Origin: Capitulum mitella
Taxonomy: Eukaryota > Arthropoda > Thecostraca > Pollicipedomorpha > Pollicipedidae
Direction: 5' to 3'
NCBI GenBank assembly: GCA_030062745.1
Contig: CP099840.1
Location: 8,743,432 to 8,807,431, forward strand
DNA length: 64,000 bases
The notes beneath the pieces were generated by a model that was given only the letters and a program-made list of their open reading frames with translations, was not told where the DNA came from and did no database searches. Shown here piece by piece: positions 36,620 through 64,000 of the stretch. The position numbers and the translations under genes were made by a program. Numbering within the stretch: the stretch's first letter is position 1; every line of letters starts with the position of its first letter.

Positions 36620-38476
36620 TTAGGACAAAATCGACCATGCTCTTTGCACGAGTGACTTCCACTGGTGGTTACGGCTGCTTTTGCACGTTTGACGGCAGAA
36701 GTCACAGACATACAACTTCTGCTTTTCGTCTGCATCTGTGCACGGCTCGCAAACCCAGGAGCTGCACTCCGTGCACTGGATCCAGCGCTCACAAGAACGC
36801 CTAAAGAGCATGCCACAGACGAAGCAAGTGATATCGTCACTCTTATCGTTGCGCACTGCGCTTTTCTTGGTTTTCTTCTTCACTGCTGGCACTTTCTTCT
36901 TCTCCTCGACACGCCTCTTGCATGGTGAAGACGTGAGGAGTTCGGCCTTCTCCGCCTTCCTCGTTCTCGTTCTGACCGCTGCTTTGAATGGCGAAAAGAT
37001 GTCAGCTAAGCCTGAAGCTGAGGTGTTAGGCATGGCCGTTGACGCACAGAACCCCGGGGCCTGCTCACAAGTCCTCTTCTCTGCACTGCTCGTAGTCGCC
37101 GAGTCTTGCACGGCATGCGCTGTTGCCTCCGCTTGCTGTCCTAAAACGATAAAATTGGTGCTGTTGGAAGCGTCCTGCTCTGTCTGGACGGCAGAGGACG
37201 TCCTAGTTTGCTGCTCACAGACACCCGTGGGACCATCCGGACAGTGGGGATCTTCCTCTTCAGTTAGCATGGACGGAGCGAAGTCTTCGTCGGTGAAGAT
37301 GCTAGTCCAGGGGCTGTCCAGGGGCCACAAACCCGTACACCGGAACCCTTTGATAGCTTTCTCGATGGTGGCAGCTTTGCTGTAGGCAGCGCAGAAGGTT
37401 TCCGCGACCTGGTAGTCCGTAATGCGCTTGCCAGGATGGCAGTGCATCCAACAGTCTGCAGCAGTGTTGTAGGCACTTTTCAGTGCCTTGTAGATACTTG
37501 CGTCCAACGGCTGCATGCGATGAGTGCAGTGAGACGGAAGAGTAATCATTACCATTCCCTGCTCTCTGACATAGTCGACAGCGGTTAGTGACTTGTGGCT
37601 CTGGTGTCCATCTATATGAGGATGTGTTTTTCCTCTTCACTGGGTTTCACGACGCTTGCGAAGTGCCTGAGCCACATCAAGAACGAATCGCAATCCATCC
37701 AGCCTGAGGGTGTTACTGTGGCTAGTGAACCAGGCGGAGCACTTTTTGAGTGTTTCTACCATCCTCTTGCGCTGATAAATCAGCATTGGTGGGACGTACT
37801 GGACGCACGCATTGACGGCGCACATGACTGTCGCCGTCCTACCTTTCTCTGCGCTAGTTCCCTTGCCCACTCGGCGTTGTCCCCTGGTAGCCAACACAGA
37901 GTCTGGTTGCTGCACCGTCGTCAGTCCTGCCTCATCAGCGTTCCATATTCGCATCGGGTTCGCCTTGCACGCGCCGAGCTGTTCTCCGTAGATGTCAAAG
38001 AACCGTTTCACTTGTGGGCGGTTGAATCCTACAGCTCGAGCCAAACTGGTCGCCTCAGGCTTCCGGATAGAGAGATCAGGATGGCGTTGAAGGACACAAC
38101 GTAGCCAGTCTCGCCCGGCCATCTTCTGCTCCATGTTAAATCGGTGAGTGATGCCTTCCATCTGGGCTAGCTCGTAAGCAAGGCGCCGGACATCGGTAGT
38201 CGTTATGCCAAAGAATGCCTTCTCCATGTCCAAAATGCAATTTTTAAGCTTCTCCTCAACTGCTTCATTGATGTCTGGCCTGAAACGTCCCAGTTTCGGA
38301 CGTCCTGGAGATCGGACAACCTTGTCTCTATGGCAGCTGAGCGTCCTGCGGAGGATACTGTATCGGGTCGACACGCTTTTCATCTTTTCACCATTTCCTA
38401 GAGCAGTCAACGAAGCTTGTAGACTTTCAGTACTATAGCTTGCCGACGTAGTCTTCCTTACGTATTTTCGAGGCAT
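36620..38476 (-). pseudogene. pogo-type transposase with CENP-B HTH, DDE core and C-terminal PHD-like finger; two compensating frame shifts
   Basis: The start MPRKYVRKTTSASYSTESLQ leads into a psq-type HTH, then a CENP-B-type HTH (RDWLRCVLQRHPDLSIRKPE), then the DDE core. The first Asp is in IWNADEAGL, followed by MCAVNACVQYVPPMLIYQRK, DGHQSHKS (second Asp) and LPSHCTHRMQPLDASIYKAL (third Asp). A Ser/Thr-rich stretch follows. The C-terminus is CFVCGMLFRRSCERWIQC, then a CxxC series, a PHD-like zinc finger known from invertebrate pogo/Jerky-like proteins. Two frame shifts between about 37,690 and 37,610 cancel out, with a TAG next to the second, just before the second catalytic Asp. The copy is therefore probably inactive, though otherwise intact. 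Confidence 0.88.
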
Positions 38477-39237
38477 ATCTGCAGCAGTACACCTCTGACA
38501 TCACTGAAAGTCGGTGCATCAATACAAATCAGCGCAGTCCTTATGCGTATCATTATATGCGCGGGGAGGGGCAGTATCATCCTGTACTAGGGTGAAGGTG
38601 ATAGCTCTCACCAGTCTGTGTCACGTCATGCATTATTTTATTAGTAAAAAAACAAAACCATACTTTGAAGCGGGGGAGGGGAAACAGTGTACTGACCTAC
38701 CCCTCGGCCAGTTTTGTCAGGTACTTTCGCTTCATTGCCAACCAAGCACCGATTCTTACTCTTGACTTCCGGAATGCATAGATGCAAGGATGTTTTTTAT
38801 TTGCATGAATGTCGGGTAAAACGCCCATCTAAGTGCGGTTAAAACGCCCACTGGGCGCTGTACCTCCAACCCTGGGGGTGGGTGCTTTGTCTACAGGCGC
38901 CATTTGCAATTTTTTTCAAACGTATCAGGATGACGAGACAATCACGACGCAAATAGATCATACCATACACATGCTCTTACACTAGGCTTTTTGCCACCAC
39001 ATGTTGCTATGCGTAAGCTAACGGCCAGATACACACAAACCTAATCCTAATGTTTGCATTTTTTACATCGTAACGTACGAAAACAAACATCGCTTCGCCG
39101 TAACTAGCTCGAACTCACCAGGTACACCAAAATCCACCCGCCGCCTTTCCGAAAGGCTTCTGCTTACCAAGAATTTAAAATGGGGATACGTCGTTTAGTT
39201 TCGCCGCTAGATGGTGGTGGGCGTTTTACCCAAGTGG

Positions 39238-39258
39238 GCGCCTTACCCCACTCTCACG
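39238..39258 (-). repeat. pogo right terminal inverted repeat
   Basis: As reverse complement CGTGAGAGTGGGGTAAGGCG. Sixteen to seventeen of the outer twenty positions agree with the left end. Confidence 0.85.
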
Positions 39259-40089
39259 TACATCTCTTTCTCTCCCTCTCCCTCTATCTCTCCCTCGCTC
39301 CCTCTTTATATCCTACATATGACTATTTGCAATATTTTTTCTTGTTAAGTAGTAACAAAAAACTTACGAATTTTTGTTGGGCAAAGTGAAATGGGCTAAA
39401 CCCACTGAGAAACTTACATTTGGGAGAGGTTAGATCGTCGGTCCCCAGTCATTTACAGAAATCGACCCTTGTGGTCGGAGTCCTCCGAACCTCCCCAGAT
39501 CGCTCGACCTCTACCCTCTTGTCCGAAAATGAATCTCTAGCCCTGTACACGAGCTAGATCTGTCTTCTGTACTACCGTACTCCTGGCAGAGCAGCATTAA
39601 ATGAAGGTTCGCGCTATACCCGAGCCGATTTACGATCAGACTTCCACTACGAAGAACTACAGCTTACAAAACACGTACATAGATGTCAGCACAAGAAGAG
39701 GTGATTGACGTCATAAATAGCAACGAAGACACAACATTTCTTTCACTTTTGAAGCACGGCCACTCGAATAAGGCAAATGAAGTCATGAAGCATCAGGTGC
39801 TGGAGAAGACTTGCGGCTTTTGATCAGCATCTGCCACAAGGAAATGCTCCACTTTGGAGGTTTTCAGGGGAAGCCTATAAAATGGAAATGCTTCCGCTAC
39901 AAAAGAAAATGAGGAATCTTGCATTTTATTATGGAATTTGGCTTCCTTATGTTATCGTTAGAGATCCACACTATCATCCAAAAGCAATGACTTTTGCATT
40001 CGAGCGAGAGAACAAGCTGTTCCCCGAGATCAGTCTTCGTAAAGCACGGCTACATGGAATCGCTCAAGCCGTGCCGTACAATGATTAAA
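39259..40089. other. upstream of scrib, no gene recognised
   Basis: AT-rich after a CT-rich tract at 39,255-39,305. A 68-codon frame at 39,882-40,088 (plus) lies just ahead of the scrib 5' region but has no recognised homology and no start context. Confidence 0.4.
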
Positions 40090-62961
<22,872 letters not shown>

Positions 62962-64000
62962 GTGAGTGGTGCGCCGGGCCCGGTCCCCGGCCCGGCCCGC
63001 CGCAGACCGGCCGACGGTCCGGTCTGGTGGTGCCGGCAGGCCGGAGGTGGGACTCGCGCGGGGCGTGACTGACCGCAGTCTGCGGGCCGGGTGGTGCAGA
63101 CTGACGTCTCGGATTAGCCGCCCTGGCCAGTAATTCCAGCCGCGTTAGCGCTATGTATTATATGCCTTGTCGGAAGAACGCTACCACAGCTGCTTTCACC
63201 GCACGGCACCTCTCCCGCGAAAGGATGGGTCCATTGCCGCTGTTTTTACTCTCGCTTTTGCGTTTTCCTCTTTTCGCTTTCATTTTCTGTTCATATTTGG
63301 TCCACGACATCGTCGTGTTTTTTTCTGTTTCTGTTCCTTCTCTGGCCGTATCTGTTGGCTTGCAGTCGTGTTTCTGTTGGCGTGCCGCGCCGCTCTCTCG
63401 GTCTGCCGGTGGTTGGTCTCACTGTCCGCCTCTGTCTCTGGGTTTCAGGCGGTGCGGCCCTTGTGATAGCCGCCGGCCGCCTGTGTCGCCGCCGTCGTGC
63501 CGTACCCTCCCCTCCCCTCGCTCGCTCCCCGTCGTGTTGACTGCGCCGGTGCGGACCGCCGCGTGCCCCGGGCCAGCTCGGTGGTCCCGGCCGCCGGGCC
63601 CAGCTCGTGAACTTCCAGTCGGTGACGGAAGGTCTGTCGCATCGCTAGTGCCATCGACTTTTATAAGGAATACATTGAAACAGTTTCGGAGCCTGCTATG
63701 TTCTTACGCGGGGATCGCGTGCCTCGAATGGAAGCAGCGTAATGAAACTTTCCACGCGGGCTTTGGTTCAGCTTTTCACAAGCTTCAGCTTCTGGATGTC
63801 TGCTGGCGACGAGACCGTGGGGACCTTTCGGCAGTGGGAGAAGCTCCGTAGGGCAGAATGTTGAAAGGCTGGCGCATGAGCCAAGCATGCGACGATATTT
63901 TGTGTCCGTTTTACAGCACTGGGCCGTGATGGCAGAATTGCATGCCACCGTAACAAACCCCGACATCACATAAAACAACTTCGCCCGAATCTGTGTGCTT
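62962..64000. other. scrib: scrib intron 25 or 3' flank, no exon recognised
   Basis: The stretch is GC-rich up to about 63,650 with pyrimidine-rich runs. Open frames exist, but none begins at a good acceptor in phase 0 with Scribble-like sequence. The rest of the gene must lie to the right. Confidence 0.6.

Larger units (their letters stand above)
35733..39258 (-). mobile_element. pogo-type DNA transposon, nearly complete, TA target duplication
   Basis: The terminal inverted repeats are GGGGAGAGTGGGGTAAAGCG at the left and, as reverse complement, CGTGAGAGTGGGGTAAGGCG at the right. Both are preceded by TA (35,731-35,732 and 39,259-39,260), as expected for Tc1/mariner/pogo insertion. A GGGTAAARCGCCCA motif is iterated inside both ends (35,937, 38,814, 38,837; inverted at 39,219 and 39,235). 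The element is 3.5 kb with one minus-strand transposase. Its good preservation against the decayed neighbours suggests recent arrival. Confidence 0.9.

Noticed and set aside
39882-40088. 68-codon frame upstream of scrib
   Set aside because: No homology recognised and no splice link to scrib; could at most be part of an upstream UTR.
63153-63851. 232-codon plus-strand frame after exon 25
   Set aside because: Does not start at a convincing acceptor and reads as Ser/Pro/Cys-rich noise from pyrimidine-rich intron; not Scribble-like.

Overview
The window is eukaryotic, metazoan and probably arthropod. It carries one confidently identified gene on the plus strand, a scribble (scrib) orthologue of the LAP family with 16-type leucine-rich repeats followed by four PDZ domains. 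It is split into 25 recognisable coding exons between 40,282 and 62,961, and its 3' end lies beyond the window. The protein is closest to arthropod Scribble by eye. A SINE-like fragment at about 41,230 looks like ones I know from arthropods. Very GC-rich coding exons beside AT-richer, repeat-filled DNA would suit a crustacean such as a barnacle, but that is inference.

Positions 1-40,281 hold almost no confident host gene. They are a graveyard of mobile DNA. There are three families of non-autonomous elements flanked by TTAA (piggyBac-like target choice) and hAT-like repeats rich in TTCGAATATTCG. There is also a decayed Tx1/L1-type LINE on the minus strand (about 25,560-29,950) that was hit by a Tc1-like element and by a TTAA element. 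A nearly complete pogo-type DNA transposon (35,733-39,258) has TA duplications, terminal inverted repeats and a transposase ending in a PHD-like zinc finger. Three short GC-rich, donor-terminated open frames (2,903-3,103 minus, 4,801-5,100 plus, 18,787-18,867 minus) could be first exons of unrecognised genes.

Positions 40,282-62,961 are scrib. Exons 1-2 sit in AT-rich DNA. Intron 2 is about 7 kb and holds two oppositely oriented copies of TTAA family 1, a 12-copy 34-bp minisatellite, TA microsatellites and a palindrome with a hammerhead-like core. From exon 3 on, the DNA turns GC-rich with short introns. Here at least seven exon-intron junctions (exon 5, 11, 13, 15, 23 and 24 donors, exon 16 acceptor) are embedded in local tandem duplications that copy the splice site itself, giving arrays of up to eight decoy splice sites. 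I regard this as the most unusual signal in the window.

Working together: Scribble is a cortical scaffold at the basolateral membrane and septate junctions, where with Dlg and Lgl it sets epithelial polarity. The transposons bear on it only as intron fillers, but they add inverted repeats and clustered AGGTCA half-sites that could affect splicing, RNA editing or transcription.
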